A DNA stretch of 6,528 bases from Bacteroidia bacterium (GCA_004525825.1 SPBY01000175.1:1-6528), one strand, 5' to 3'. Counted from the stretch's first letter, positions 1 through 6,431 are shown. The notes: generated by a model not told the origin, from the letters alone. A program made the numbers and translations.

Positions 1-395
1 GGAACGGGTGCAGCAATGGCCGGACGAATGATGCCCGGAATGGAGGTGATAATCTGCATGGCACCGACCATCATGGCGCCGGTGTTGCCAGCACTGCAGA
101 AGCCATCCAGTGAGCCATTCATCAGCATCCTCTGGCCAAGGAACAGGCCGGCATTGGGCTTTTCCTTAAATACCTTCAGGGGATGGTCATCCATCCCCAC
201 AGAATCTTTGGTGTGAATTACGGATATTCCGCTGAGATCGAGTTGATGCTCCTCCGAGTAGCGGTCGATGACATCCTGGTCCCCAATCAATGCAACATTC
301 ACATTGCCGGGCAGGAATTCTTTAGCAAGAATCGCTCCACCTATGGTAGAGCCGGGAGCGAAATCGCCCCCCATCATATCGATCCCAATCTGCAT
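1..395 (-). CDS. plsX: Phosphate acyltransferase PlsX, N-terminal 131 residues (gene runs off the window edge)
   Basis: PlsX is a peripheral-membrane or cytosolic enzyme that converts acyl-ACP and phosphate to acyl-phosphate, the acyl donor for PlsY in phospholipid synthesis. Reading the minus strand from 395 gives MQIGIDMMGGDFAPGS, the family's N-terminal glycine-rich signature, and around residues 102-108 SAGNTGA, the most conserved PlsX motif, followed by IIRPAIAAPV at the window edge. The start is forced: the in-frame codon two positions upstream of the ATG is TAA. The 3' part, roughly 60% of a usual 310-340 residue protein, lies outside the window. It follows rpmF by 35 bases on the same strand, the classical yceD-rpmF-plsX order, normally continued by fabH. 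No strong Shine-Dalgarno sequence is seen. Identification is very secure; the order beyond the edge is inference. Confidence 0.96.
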   Translation of the reverse strand, partial: MQIGIDMMGGDFAPGSTIGGAILAKEFLPGNVNVALIGDQDVIDRYSEEHQLDLSGISVIHTKDSVGMDDHPLKVFKEKPNAGLFLGQRMLMNGSLDGFCSAGNTGAMMVGAMQIITSIPGIIRPAIAAPV

Positions 396-430
396 GGGTT
401 ATCGGACTGTCACCCTGGAAAGAGTGCTAC

Positions 431-625
431 TTAGCTTAAATCAGCTTCAGCATCGATGACCAACTTGCCTTTATAATAAAGGTTGCCATCTACATAATAT
501 GCACGGTGACGTTCATGTACAGTTCCGGTGGTGGAACAGGTAGAGAGTGTAGGAGCTTCAGCCTTATAGTGGGTTCTTCTCTTGTCTCTTCTTGTCTTCG
601 AAATCTTTCTTTTCGGATGTGCCAT
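431..625 (-). CDS. rpmF: 50S ribosomal protein L32
   Basis: This 64-residue protein is a structural component of the large ribosomal subunit. It starts MAHPKRKISKTRRDKRRTHY, a basic N-terminus typical of bacterial L32 and specifically of Bacteroidota forms, and ends with GNLYYKGKLVIDAEADLS, which matches the conserved YYRGK-type C-terminal strand. Many L32 proteins carry two CxxC pairs that bind zinc; here only one cysteine remains (C30, in the segment TCSTTG), so the zinc ribbon is missing and this is a C-minus-like variant. The gene starts 11 bases after the DUF177 stop codon and ends 35 bases before plsX, so the three genes are almost certainly co-transcribed. The last bases of the DUF177 gene include AAAGGAA, too distant to be a standard ribosome binding site. 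Confidence 0.97.
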   Translation of the reverse strand: MAHPKRKISKTRRDKRRTHYKAEAPTLSTCSTTGTVHERHRAYYVDGNLYYKGKLVIDAEADLS

Positions 626-636
626 ATCTATTCGTT

Positions 637-1167
637 TTATTCAATTATTCCTTTCAATGCATCCCATCTGGGATCGCTTTTTTCTTTCTGGTCAGGTTCC
701 CTGAACCTGTGAGCATCCAGTAGCTTCAGCATCTCCGGATCACATGTTGAATTTCCCCGTGAATCTTCAGGGTGAACCTTTTGATAAGGAAGAGCCAGTA
801 TGATAAATTCAAACAAATACTGTCCTACCTCGATTTCGTGATCATCCCTGCCGATCATCAACACATCATCCTCAATTTCCCCGGTAGTATCTCCCATCTT
901 CACAAAAACGGATTGTGAACTAGAAATGCCTGTCATGAACTTTTCAAGGCAACGGTCACATACAACTTCCACTTCTCCCTTCAGCAAAAAATGCAGCGAA
1001 AAGACTCCCGTTTTCTTCTCCAGAGTCACTTCGGCATGCACATTTCCGCTTTCAATTTCCGGATGCTCAAATAATGTAAAGAACTGCCTGTCAAGTTCAA
1101 ATGAAAAATCATGATCCCCCTCTCCTAAACCCGAGATGCGCACTGCATATGTACCCCGCTTGCTCAC
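637..1167 (-). CDS. DUF177/YceD family protein (putative 23S rRNA accumulation / ribosome assembly factor)
   Basis: This 176-residue cytosolic protein belongs to the DUF177 (YceD) family, which is almost always encoded directly before rpmF. In E. coli and plants the family is linked to 23S rRNA accumulation; the biochemical role is not settled. The diagnostic signature is VVCDRCLEKF at residues 68-77 (C70 and C73), followed by an acidic stretch, the FIILALPYQKVHPE segment (121-134) and the C-terminal DPRWDALKGI (165-174), all usual for Bacteroidota members. The start is GTG at 1167: an in-frame TGA lies three codons upstream, so no longer start exists, and AAGGA sits just before it at tight spacing. 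The N-terminus then aligns well with the family (YAVRISGLGEGDHDFSFELD). It is the first gene of the cluster with rpmF and plsX. Confidence 0.93.
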   Translation of the reverse strand: MSKRGTYAVRISGLGEGDHDFSFELDRQFFTLFEHPEIESGNVHAEVTLEKKTGVFSLHFLLKGEVEVVCDRCLEKFMTGISSSQSVFVKMGDTTGEIEDDVLMIGRDDHEIEVGQYLFEFIILALPYQKVHPEDSRGNSTCDPEMLKLLDAHRFREPDQKEKSDPRWDALKGIIE

Positions 1168-1187
1168 GATCCTTCAATTTGGGAGTG

Positions 1188-1226
1188 CAAAAGTATAAAT
1201 TTATCTCATATAAAAAAACAAAAAAC
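1188..1226 (-). promoter_or_regulatory. Bacteroidota-type promoter for the DUF177-rpmF-plsX operon
   Basis: On the minus strand, TACTTTTG at 1195-1188 matches the Bacteroidota -7 consensus TAnnTTTG perfectly. A TTTG at 1222-1219, within a T-rich run, could be the -33 element with a 23-base spacer, at the long end of the reported range. Transcription would start near 1181, giving a short leader of about 14 bases before the GTG at 1167. The rest of the gap 1168-1291 is AT-rich and shows no clear hairpin terminator. Confidence 0.6.
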
Positions 1227-1291
1227 GCTCATTAATTCATGACACTTAGGGGATTAAAAAGACGAAACAGGCGGAATTAAAAAAAAGTGGA

Positions 1292-1669
1292 TCAGTTGAG
1301 CACTTGCTCAATGGTTTCTATGAGGGAGTTGATGAAATAATCATCCTTGGTCAGGTACTTGTCAGCTCCATTCTCCATGAATTCAGAAAGCAGCTTATCA
1401 TCGCCCTGTCCGGTGAGTATCACCACAGGAATTTCCCTGTTGATTCTACGTATTTCTTTCAGTGTTTCCAGACCATTGAGGGTATGTTCGTCTACTCCTT
1501 CCAGGATGTGGTCCAGAACAATCAGATCAGGGTTGCGTTGCAGATTTTCCAGGCACTCCTCTCCCGTTTTGTAACAGACAACATCGTAATCGTGCCTGCT
1601 CTGAAAGGTATATTCCAGTAGATTCAGAATTACTTTGTCGTCGTCTATAAAAAAAATCAGCCTGCCCAT
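1292..1669 (-). CDS. Stand-alone response regulator receiver (CheY-like) protein
   Basis: This 125-residue cytosolic protein is a single receiver domain with no output domain. It has the acidic pocket D9-D10-D11, the phospho-acceptor D53 in LIVLDHIL, T86 in VVILTGQGDD and the conserved K108 in YLTKDD, so it should be phosphorylatable. The loop after D53 (ILEGVDEHTLNGL) is longer than in CheY, which is common in Bacteroidota stand-alone receivers. The reading frame is open further upstream to 1780 (37 more codons), but MGRLIFFIDDD at 1669 is the normal domain start and a promoter sits inside the would-be extension, so I chose 1669. No histidine kinase is in view, so the partner and output are unknown. 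It lies 124 bases upstream of the DUF177 gene and is divergent from the permease gene. Confidence 0.9.
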   Translation of the reverse strand: MGRLIFFIDDDKVILNLLEYTFQSRHDYDVVCYKTGEECLENLQRNPDLIVLDHILEGVDEHTLNGLETLKEIRRINREIPVVILTGQGDDKLLSEFMENGADKYLTKDDYFINSLIETIEQVLN

Positions 1670-1693
1670 ATAGGATTGCCATCTCAGTGCGGT

Positions 1694-1731
1694 CAAAAGT
1701 AAAAGTAGCAAAATAATCCTTTTTACAAAAA
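1694..1731 (-). promoter_or_regulatory. Promoter for the receiver-domain gene
   Basis: TACTTTTG at 1701-1694 on the minus strand is a perfect TAnnTTTG -7 element, identical to the one before the DUF177 gene. A T-rich TTTTTG at 1731-1726 may be the -33 element, although the 24-base spacer is slightly long. The predicted start near 1687 lies 18 bases before the ATG at 1669 and downstream of most of the alternative N-terminal extension, which supports the shorter protein. Confidence 0.55.
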
Positions 1732-1832
1732 GGCCCTTTCCCTGTCCGGAAATGAACATCAACAATCCGCTACCGTACACCTGAGGCTGCAGTGAAAAAT
1801 CGCATACTCCTGAACTCTAATCCATTAGGTGT

Positions 1833-1865
1833 TTTGGCACTACAATTGATTTTAAAATAGATTGC
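1833..1865 (+). promoter_or_regulatory. Weak promoter candidate for the permease-aminotransferase pair
   Basis: TTTG at 1833-1836 is followed, after 21 bases, by TAGATTGC at 1858-1865, which matches TAnnTTTG at only four of six fixed positions. The spacing is good and transcription would start near 1872, leaving about 17 bases before the ATG at 1889. The call rests mainly on position and spacing and is tentative. Confidence 0.3.
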
Positions 1866-1888
1866 ATAACCCACAAACTTTCGTACCA

Positions 1889-4327
1889 ATGTCACTTTTC
1901 AGAAATTACCTCCTATCCCTGGTCAGAAATGCTGTCAGGGATAAGTTTTTTACACTGCTTAATCTGTTGGGACTAGCAGTGGGTATTACGGCTTCCATCC
2001 TGATTTTTATCTACATCCAGGACCAGGTCACCTACGACAAGCATAATGAGAATTTCGAGCGAATTTACCGGCTTGAAGGGGACTTTTTCATCAGTGAAAA
2101 ACAGGACCTTACGGCCATCACCCAGTTTCCCCTGGGACCTACCCTCAAAGACGATTACCCAGAGATTGTGGAGCAGGTCCGCATTCTTCCCCGCAGGGAT
2201 TTCTATTTCAAACATGAGGAAGACTCTTTTAAAGAGGACAGCATCATGCTGGCCGATTCGACCCTCTTCAAAATCTTTACAGTTCCTTTTATTGCAGGAG
2301 ATCCAAATACCGCCCTGGTCGCACCCTTCTCCATGGTGGTAAGCCGCTCCCTGGCCCACAAATACTTCGGAACCTGGGATGTGGTAGGGAAGAGCATGGA
2401 GGATCTGCAAGGAACCACCTTCAATATCACCGGGGTTTTTGAAGACCTTCCGGGAAACGTTCATCTGCGCTATAACGGGCTCATATCGACAGCCACCATT
2501 GAGGACCAGATAGGCAGCGAACGATTCAACGACCGAAGTGCTGGTTCCTTCTGGAACGTACAGACTTACACCTATGTGTTAATGGCTGAGAACACCACCC
2601 CGGACATGGTCCTTCCTAAAATACCTGAATTCTATGACAAATACATGGCAGAGCTGGGCGACCAGATCAACGCCTCTTTCAAGCTGAGGATCACACCCCT
2701 GGCCGATGTTCATTTCCAAAAGGACGAACTCACCTGGGACCTTCCCAAAGGGAACATGAACTACGTCTATATCATGGGAATCATAGCGGTATTGCTGATT
2801 GTCATTGCCAGCATTAACTACGCCAACCTCACCACTGCCCGGGCCACCAGCCGCGGTAAGGAGATTGGAATACGAAAAGTGGGTGGTGCCCAAAAAGGGG
2901 CCCTCAGGTCGCAATTCCTGGGAGAATCCATTTCGATGGCTCTCCTTTCTGGACTTCTTTCGGCGTTTCTGACCCTGTTGATCCTTCCCCTTTTCAACAA
3001 ACTGGCCGGTACAAGCTTTGACTTTCACACCCTCCTCAAACCTTCCATTCTCTTATTTATCCTGGGGATCTCCCTGATTACCGGATTCATTTCAGGGATG
3101 TACCCCGCTACCTATCTGGCATCTTTTGACCCGGTTTCCATTCTGAAAGGCAATGGCATTAGCAACAAAGAAAGGAGCTGGATCAGAAGGGGGCTGGTAA
3201 TCGTGCAGTTTCTCATTTCGGCCGTCATGATCATAGGTTCGATTGTGGTGGCGCTACAGATGAATTTTATACAGAAAAAAGACCTGGGATTTGACCGGGA
3301 TCAGATCCTGCTGTTGTCCATGAATGATACAGCCATTTCAAACAATGTTGTGGCCTTTATGGAAGAGCTTGAGCGAAATCCGGCGGTGGAGGGGACCTCC
3401 ACATCTACCGCCGCACCCGGACGTTTTTACGGCAAACAGGTGATGACCGCTGAACAGAACAACGGCGAAATGCTGGAAAAGGCCTTCAACAATTGCATGG
3501 TCAACCACGATTATATGGAAGTGATGGGCCTCACCCTGGTGGAGGGACGCTTTTATGACAGGGAGTTCGGTTCGGATCTGACCAATGCCTTTGTGGTGAA
3601 TGAGGCTCTTGTGAGGGAAATGCAATGGGGTGATTCTGCCCTGGGGAAACAGTTCATTCCGGGTGTAAATATCCAGGGAGCAAACACCCCGGTAGGCGAA
3701 ATCATTGGGGTGGTGAAGGATTTCAACTACGGTTCCCTTCATAACCCGGTGGAACCACTGGTGTTGCGCTGCTTCGACAATCTAGGCTTTATGCGCACCC
3801 TGACGATCAGGGTAAATGGTGATGATATGCAGGGGGTGATCGACTGGATCGAAGAAGTCAGAAAATCTTTTCACCCAGTATTTCCCATACAGTACAGCTT
3901 TCTGCGCGATGAACTGGATGCGCTGTACAAAGAAGAGAAGGTGGTGTTTGCCCTGGTGATCTCCTTCACCATCCTTATCATTTTTATTGCAGCCCTGGGA
4001 CTCCTGGGACTCTCCTCCTTCATGACGGTAAAACGAACCCGCGAAACCGGGGTCATAAGGGTGATGGGTGCCTCACAGAACCAGATCCTGATGTTATTCC
4101 TGACTCAGTTTTCAAAATGGGTGCTGATCTCTAATGTGCTGGCCTGGCCATTGGCCTATTTTGCCATGAAAAACTGGCTTCAGAATTTCACCTATCGGGT
4201 TGAGTTTCCTTTCTGGACCTTTATCATATCTTTGTTGCTGTCATTAACCATTGCCGTGATCTCCGTGAGCTGGCAATCACTGAAAGCTTCAAGGATGAAT
4301 CCGGCTACCTCTATCAGGGTGGAATGA
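1889..4327 (+). CDS. ABC transporter permease, double MacB/FtsX type
   Basis: This 812-residue inner-membrane protein is a permease of the MacB/FtsX (type VII ABC) class. Such proteins transmit ATPase movements to periplasmic domains for efflux, lipoprotein handling or signalling rather than classical import. Numbered from the chosen start: TM1 about 22-43, first periplasmic core domain about 44-288, TM2-TM4 about 292-312, 345-367 and 383-405, TM5 about 434-456, second periplasmic domain about 457-680, and TM6-TM8 about 686-710, 735-758 and 773-795. Each half carries the FtsX coupling signature: TSRGKEIGIRKVGGAQ after TM2 and RTRETGVIRVMGASQNQI after TM6. The length and duplicated layout match Bacteroidota homologues. 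The frame is open upstream to a TTG at 1862, but MSLFRNYLLSLVRNAVRDKF at 1889 is the usual family start. No Walker A/B ATPase is in the window, so the partner and substrate are unknown. Its stop overlaps the next gene's start. Confidence 0.93.
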   Translation: MSLFRNYLLSLVRNAVRDKFFTLLNLLGLAVGITASILIFIYIQDQVTYDKHNENFERIYRLEGDFFISEKQDLTAITQFPLGPTLKDDYPEIVEQVRILPRRDFYFKHEEDSFKEDSIMLADSTLFKIFTVPFIAGDPNTALVAPFSMVVSRSLAHKYFGTWDVVGKSMEDLQGTTFNITGVFEDLPGNVHLRYNGLISTATIEDQIGSERFNDRSAGSFWNVQTYTYVLMAENTTPDMVLPKIPEFYDKYMAELGDQINASFKLRITPLADVHFQKDELTWDLPKGNMNYVYIMGIIAVLLIVIASINYANLTTARATSRGKEIGIRKVGGAQKGALRSQFLGESISMALLSGLLSAFLTLLILPLFNKLAGTSFDFHTLLKPSILLFILGISLITGFISGMYPATYLASFDPVSILKGNGISNKERSWIRRGLVIVQFLISAVMIIGSIVVALQMNFIQKKDLGFDRDQILLLSMNDTAISNNVVAFMEELERNPAVEGTSTSTAAPGRFYGKQVMTAEQNNGEMLEKAFNNCMVNHDYMEVMGLTLVEGRFYDREFGSDLTNAFVVNEALVREMQWGDSALGKQFIPGVNIQGANTPVGEIIGVVKDFNYGSLHNPVEPLVLRCFDNLGFMRTLTIRVNGDDMQGVIDWIEEVRKSFHPVFPIQYSFLRDELDALYKEEKVVFALVISFTILIIFIAALGLLGLSSFMTVKRTRETGVIRVMGASQNQILMLFLTQFSKWVLISNVLAWPLAYFAMKNWLQNFTYRVEFPFWTFIISLLLSLTIAVISVSWQSLKASRMNPATSIRVE

Positions 4328-5151
4328 GTTCAGGAAAGATCTTAGGAAAAAAGTTTATCATCAACGGAAAATCGGCAGATGTATCGGGTTTTATCCCCGA
4401 TATGTCTGCCGATATCTATTATGAGGTAGTCAGGTTGATGGATGGAAAACTCTTGTTTCTGAAGGACCACCTGGATCGTCTCAGACTATCGTTGGCCGGA
4501 TCGGCAATTGTGTACCCCGGAAAAGAGGCCATTGTCAAAGACCTCAGCCTTTTGCTGAAGGAGAACTCCTTCAAGCAGGGAAATATCAGGATCTCCCTCC
4601 AGCCCTCGGTGGAGCATGGCTCCGATCTCCTATGCTACTTCATTCCCTATGTTTATCCTGATCCCTCCATGTACAAGGAGGGAGTCCGCCTGCTTACCTA
4701 TCCCTACATCAGGTCCAATCCAGGGATCAAAAAATGGGATGATCGCTTTCGAAGTTCCGTGGGACAATACATCAGGGATCACGGGGTATATGAAGCCGTT
4801 CTTCTGAACAATGATGGACAAATCACCGAAGGGAGTCGTTCCAACCTTTTCTTCATTGACCAGCAAGACAGCCTCATCACCGTCCCTGAAAGGCTTATCC
4901 TACCAGGAATTACTAGGAAATATGTTTTTGAAATCGCTCATGGGCACAACATTCCCATCATTGAAAGGAGTGTGTCGCTGAATACTTTGGACAGCCTGGT
5001 ATCCGCATTTATTTCCGGTACTTCCCCCAAAGTATTGCCTGTGAAAATGCTTGATAACTATAGCTTTGACGTTTCGCACCCCGTACTAAAGCTGCTGATG
5101 GAGCAGTTCGAGCAGCTGATACAGGATAACCTGTCAGGAATTCTGGATTAA
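4324..5151 (+). CDS. Class IV (fold-type IV) PLP-dependent aminotransferase, BCAT / aminodeoxychorismate lyase family
   Basis: This 275-residue cytosolic enzyme has the length and motifs of the family containing branched-chain aminotransferase (IlvE), D-amino-acid aminotransferase and 4-amino-4-deoxychorismate lyase (PabC). Visible motifs are YEVVRLMDGKLLFLKDHLDRL (33-53, split here only for naming), the probable PLP lysine K136 in NPGIKKWDDRFR, YEAVLLNNDGQITEGSRSN (156-174) with E169 expected to contact the pyridine nitrogen, LPGITR (193-198) and SGTSPKVLPV (231-240) for phosphate and substrate contacts. The assignment of K136 rather than K137 comes from alignment by eye with NPNAK- and GLK-type relatives. 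The ATG overlaps the permease stop as ATGA, with an AGGGTGGA ribosome-binding-like stretch just upstream, implying translational coupling. Substrate cannot be decided from sequence; PabC-like, BCAT-like or D-amino-acid activity are all possible. Confidence 0.9.
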   Translation: MSSGKILGKKFIINGKSADVSGFIPDMSADIYYEVVRLMDGKLLFLKDHLDRLRLSLAGSAIVYPGKEAIVKDLSLLLKENSFKQGNIRISLQPSVEHGSDLLCYFIPYVYPDPSMYKEGVRLLTYPYIRSNPGIKKWDDRFRSSVGQYIRDHGVYEAVLLNNDGQITEGSRSNLFFIDQQDSLITVPERLILPGITRKYVFEIAHGHNIPIIERSVSLNTLDSLVSAFISGTSPKVLPVKMLDNYSFDVSHPVLKLLMEQFEQLIQDNLSGILD

Positions 5152-5165
5152 ATTAGGCAAATCTA

Positions 5166-5199
5166 TTGGCTGCTATTATTTTCATATTCCTTACCTTGG
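5166..5199 (+). promoter_or_regulatory. Promoter candidate for the di-haem peroxidase gene
   Basis: TTG at 5166-5168 and TACCTTGG at 5192-5199 are separated by 23 bases. The second element matches TAnnTTTG at five of six fixed positions. It would place the transcription start near 5206, only about 10 bases before the ATG at 5216. The 64-base gap after the aminotransferase shows no terminator hairpin, so read-through from upstream is also possible. Confidence 0.35.
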
Positions 5200-5215
5200 T
5201 CTTATACTAAAACCT

Positions 5216-6370
5216 ATGAAGTTTAATCCGGCGCTCAGATTTGTCCTCCAAGGACTGATTGTTAGTTTCGTTTGCATTACATGTGGATGTAATCAGACGA
5301 ATGAGAATACAACTGAGTTATCATTGACTCCCAAAGAAGAACTAGGGAAATTATTGTTCTTTGAAAAGCAACTTTCCGATCCAGTGGGGCAAGATTGTTC
5401 AGATTGTCATGACCCAAAACTGGCCTTTGCAGATCGGAATACTGGCTTGCCTGTATCAAAAGGAATTATTGAAGGAAGGTATGGCAATCGAAATGACATG
5501 ACAATTGCTTATACTTCCTTTGTGCCTCCACTACACAGAGATACTGTTGAAAATATCTGGATTGGCGGACTATTCTGGGACGGAAGGGCAAATGACCTTG
5601 CTGAACAGGCCATGGGGCCACCGCTGAATCCACTTGAAATGGCCAACAGGGATATTGTTTCAATTTTTGAAAAGTTAGTGAAACTCGAATATTCAGGAAT
5701 GTTCAAGGAGGTCTACGGTCCGGATGCTCTATCGAATCCTTCTCTAGCCTATAATAATATGGCAGATGCCATTGCAGCTTATGAAATGACCGAAGAATTC
5801 AGGCCCTTCACCTCAAAATTCGATTATTTTTTAAAGGGTGAAGCGGATTTAACTGTTCAGGAAATGCGAGGCATGGGATTATTTGTTTCCGAGCGGAAAG
5901 GCAATTGTGCGGCCTGCCATCCCCACACTGCTTTGCCGGATGGTACTCCTCCCTTATTTACGGATTTTTCTTATGATAATCTTGGGGCACCCAAAAATCC
6001 TGAAAATCCATTTTATTCTTTAGAGGAAGATCTGAATCCGGAAGGAAAGGATTTTGTGGACCTTGGATTAGGACTTACTGTAAAGGATGCCGCTGAGATT
6101 GGAAAATTTCGTGTACCGACACTGCGAAATGTTGCCATTACTTCTCCGTATTTACACAATGGAGTGTTTAAAACACTTTTTCAGGTAGTGTCTTTTTATA
6201 ACAGTCGTGATATTCTATCCTGGCCGGAACCTGAAGTTCCCCAAAACGTGAATTATGATGAGATGGGTGACCTGGGATTAACGACCCAGGAGATGGAAGA
6301 CATAGTTGCCTTTCTTCAAACTTTAACGGATGGATGGCTCCCTCCGCAGGAATATGCAATTTACCAATAA
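5216..6370 (+). CDS. Di-haem cytochrome c peroxidase / MauG family protein, exported
   Basis: This 384-residue protein is a periplasmic di-haem c-type cytochrome of the bacterial cytochrome c peroxidase/MauG superfamily. Members reduce hydrogen peroxide or carry out oxidations through a high-valent haem. The N-terminus is a signal sequence (hydrophobic about 8-22) ending ITCGCNQTNE, where C25 after glycine may be a lipidation site. Two haem sites are present, C61-S-D-C64-H65 and C231-A-A-C234-H235. Family motifs include LGKLLFFEKQLSD (43-55), LFWDGRANDLAEQA (119-132, with W121 in the usual inter-haem tryptophan region), LNPLEM, KFRVPTLRNVAITSPYLHNGVFKTL and LTTQEMEDIVAFLQTL. At the position where peroxidases have an axial methionine, VVSFYN offers Y328, as in MauG-like proteins. 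Length is normal. It starts 64 bases after the aminotransferase and is probably a separate unit. The electron donor and substrate are unknown. Confidence 0.93.
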   Translation: MKFNPALRFVLQGLIVSFVCITCGCNQTNENTTELSLTPKEELGKLLFFEKQLSDPVGQDCSDCHDPKLAFADRNTGLPVSKGIIEGRYGNRNDMTIAYTSFVPPLHRDTVENIWIGGLFWDGRANDLAEQAMGPPLNPLEMANRDIVSIFEKLVKLEYSGMFKEVYGPDALSNPSLAYNNMADAIAAYEMTEEFRPFTSKFDYFLKGEADLTVQEMRGMGLFVSERKGNCAACHPHTALPDGTPPLFTDFSYDNLGAPKNPENPFYSLEEDLNPEGKDFVDLGLGLTVKDAAEIGKFRVPTLRNVAITSPYLHNGVFKTLFQVVSFYNSRDILSWPEPEVPQNVNYDEMGDLGLTTQEMEDIVAFLQTLTDGWLPPQEYAIYQ

Positions 6371-6400
6371 AGATGTGCAAATACAGCCAAGAAATCTCAC

Positions 6401-6431
6401 TTGCCAAAATTCCCATGAATTACTACCTTTG
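6401..6431 (+). promoter_or_regulatory. Strong Bacteroidota-type promoter for tRNA-Val
   Basis: TTG at 6401-6403 and a perfect TAnnTTTG element, TACCTTTG at 6424-6431, are separated by 20 bases, the best spacing in the window. Transcription would begin near 6438, about 12 bases before the mature tRNA 5' end at 6450. Confidence 0.7.

Noticed and set aside
183..434. 83-codon plus-strand open frame over plsX
   Set aside because: It is antisense to the clearly recognised PlsX N-terminus.
1230..1291. Terminator after the receiver gene
   Set aside because: T-rich runs occur on the minus strand, but I could find no convincing GC-rich stem before them.
1862..1888. TTG start at 1862 adding nine residues to the permease
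   Set aside because: The predicted transcription start falls inside this stretch and the family N-terminus fits the ATG at 1889; the added residues (HNPQTFVP) have no family match known to me.
1973..3028. Long antisense open frames inside the permease gene (for example 1973-2464 and 2579-3028, minus strand)
   Set aside because: They lie entirely opposite a strongly supported gene, show no recognisable motifs and are explained by its codon bias.
3338..3742. 134-codon antisense open frame within the permease
   Set aside because: Histidine- and isoleucine-rich sequence without domain features; it mirrors the codons of the second periplasmic domain.
1889..5151. A complete MacAB-type efflux system
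   Set aside because: No ATP-binding domain and no membrane-fusion protein are present; only the permease part is seen.
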